DNA from: Lysobacter sp036697405
Lineage (GTDB): Bacteria > Pseudomonadota > Gammaproteobacteria > Xanthomonadales > Xanthomonadaceae
NCBI RefSeq assembly: GCF_036697405.1
Contig: NZ_JBAHWA010000004.1
Span: 248,001 to 312,000, forward strand
Reading direction: 5' to 3'
DNA: 64,000 nt
Shown one piece after another: positions 63,391 through 64,000 of the stretch; within the stretch, counting starts at the first letter, position 1, and the number at the start of each line of letters is the position of its first letter. Both the position numbers and the translations under genes were made by a program. The notes below the pieces were generated by a model. That model was not told where the DNA came from. It did no database searches and saw only the letters and a program-made list of their open reading frames with translations.

Positions 63391-64000
63391 ATGCAGCCGA
63401 TGCCGCCGCTCCGTCCCGCCCTGTTCGCCTTCGCCCTGTCCCTGATCGCAGCCGGCAGCGCCACCGCCGCCGAGCCCCTGCTCCCCGAAGCCCGCGCCTA
63501 TTCCAGCCGGGACAGCTGGCGCCAGCCGGTGGCGCCGTTCCGCGTCGCCGAGCGCAGTTGGTACATCGGCACCGCCGGATTGAGCGCGGTCCTGATCAAG
63601 ACCGACGCCGGCGCCGTTCTGATCGACACCGGCCTGCCGCAGGCCGGCGACATGCTGCTGAAGCACATGCGCGAACTCGGCATCGAGCCCTCGCAGCTCA
63701 AGCTGATCCTGCACAGCCACGCCCATATCGACCACATCGGCGCCCTGGCGCAGATCCAGCGCGCGACCGGCGCCCAGGTGGTCGGCAACGCCGAGGCCGC
63801 GGTGCTGCTGGCGCGCGGCGGCAGCGACGACATCCACTTCGGCGAGGGCATGCTGTTCCCGCCGGTGCAGGTCCAGCGCATCGTCATGGACGGCGAAACC
63901 GTCGAACTCGGCGGCGTGCGCTTCACCGCGCACTTCACCCCCGCGCACACGCCCGGCAGCCTCAGCTGGACCTGGGACGACCGCATCGACGGCAAGCCCG
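63391..64000 (+). CDS. Subclass B3 metallo-beta-lactamase (3' part outside window)
   Basis: About 203 residues are visible from the ATG at 63391 (or 63400): a signal peptide (ending AAGSATAAEP), then SWRQPVAPFRVAERSWYIGT, IKTDAGAVLIDTGLPQAGDM and the zinc motif HSHAHIDHIG (His 110, 112, Asp 114, His 115), with FTPAHTPGSLSWTW carrying the next ligand His at about 186. The order and spacing match the L1-like subclass B3 enzymes, which hydrolyse most beta-lactams including carbapenems. No ampR-type regulator is seen upstream. The C-terminal His of the site lies outside the window. Homologues of the fold with other substrates exist, so activity needs testing. Confidence 0.88.
   Translation, partial: MQPMPPLRPALFAFALSLIAAGSATAAEPLLPEARAYSSRDSWRQPVAPFRVAERSWYIGTAGLSAVLIKTDAGAVLIDTGLPQAGDMLLKHMRELGIEPSQLKLILHSHAHIDHIGALAQIQRATGAQVVGNAEAAVLLARGGSDDIHFGEGMLFPPVQVQRIVMDGETVELGGVRFTAHFTPAHTPGSLSWTWDDRIDGKP

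Overview
The window is high-GC DNA from a gammaproteobacterium of the Xanthomonadaceae/Lysobacteraceae, most likely Lysobacter or a close relative. The evidence is the Pil-Chp cluster next to gshB-tonB, the queC/queE-tol-pal-ybgC-ruv gene order, DUF3011 and FmdB genes beside aspS, a subclass B3 metallo-beta-lactamase, and dense REP repeats of the GTAGGAGCGGCG type between genes. The species assignment is an inference. Most of the window is core chromosome. I see no prophage, insertion sequence, CRISPR array or rRNA.

Layout. 1-2490 (minus): twitching-motility chemosensory genes pilG-pilH-pilI-pilJ, with pilJ cut by the window edge. 2830-4664 (plus): gshB and a coupled tonB-like gene. 4750-11882 (minus): lepB, tsaB, a VOC protein, a YoaA/DinG helicase, a TPR lipoprotein and PBP1B. 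12000-14102 (plus): a two-domain glycosyltransferase, followed by about 900 bp of composite repeats. 15010-18892 (minus): relA and a TPR membrane protein. 18969-20213 (plus): two paralogous small secreted proteins. 20512-24744 (minus): hrpA. 24886-30324 (plus): dps, recQ, a REP array, a proline iminopeptidase and two coupled unknown genes. 30528-32358 (minus): two secreted unknowns associated with a duplicated segment. 32617-34974 (plus): a GAP-family membrane protein, a DUF1684 protein and a small unknown. 35084-48329 (minus): tRNA-Lys, queC, queE, cpoB-pal-tolB-tolA-tolR-tolQ-ybgC, ruvB, kup, ruvA, ruvC, yebC and a hydrolase. 48644-54504: a DUF4832-type protein, a GNAT protein, aspS, a DUF3011 protein and FmdB. 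54181-58981: a large exported unknown whose frame runs into FmdB, and an NHL-M23 fusion. 59043-63176: a second copy of the composite repeat, an M16 peptidase pair and a secreted unknown. 63391-end: the start of a B3 metallo-beta-lactamase.

The genes form familiar functional groups: surface motility signalling, envelope integrity and peptidoglycan synthesis (Tol-Pal, PBP1B, LepB), queuosine precursor synthesis, Holliday-junction resolution (RuvABC) with DNA and RNA helicases (RecQ, YoaA, HrpA), and stress responses (RelA, Dps, Kup).

No obviously new multi-gene system stands out. The most unusual items are: (i) a dispersed element of about 310-330 bp with three strong hairpins, present at 14331-14660 and 59043-59371 and preceded by hexanucleotide tracts; (ii) an in-frame join between a large exported protein and FmdB; (iii) a membrane-anchored NHL-propeller/M23-peptidase fusion; (iv) a dispersed repeat that has become coding sequence inside hrpA; (v) several REPIN-like structures, including a three-unit tandem array; (vi) a gene flanked by direct repeats that carry the tail of its neighbour.
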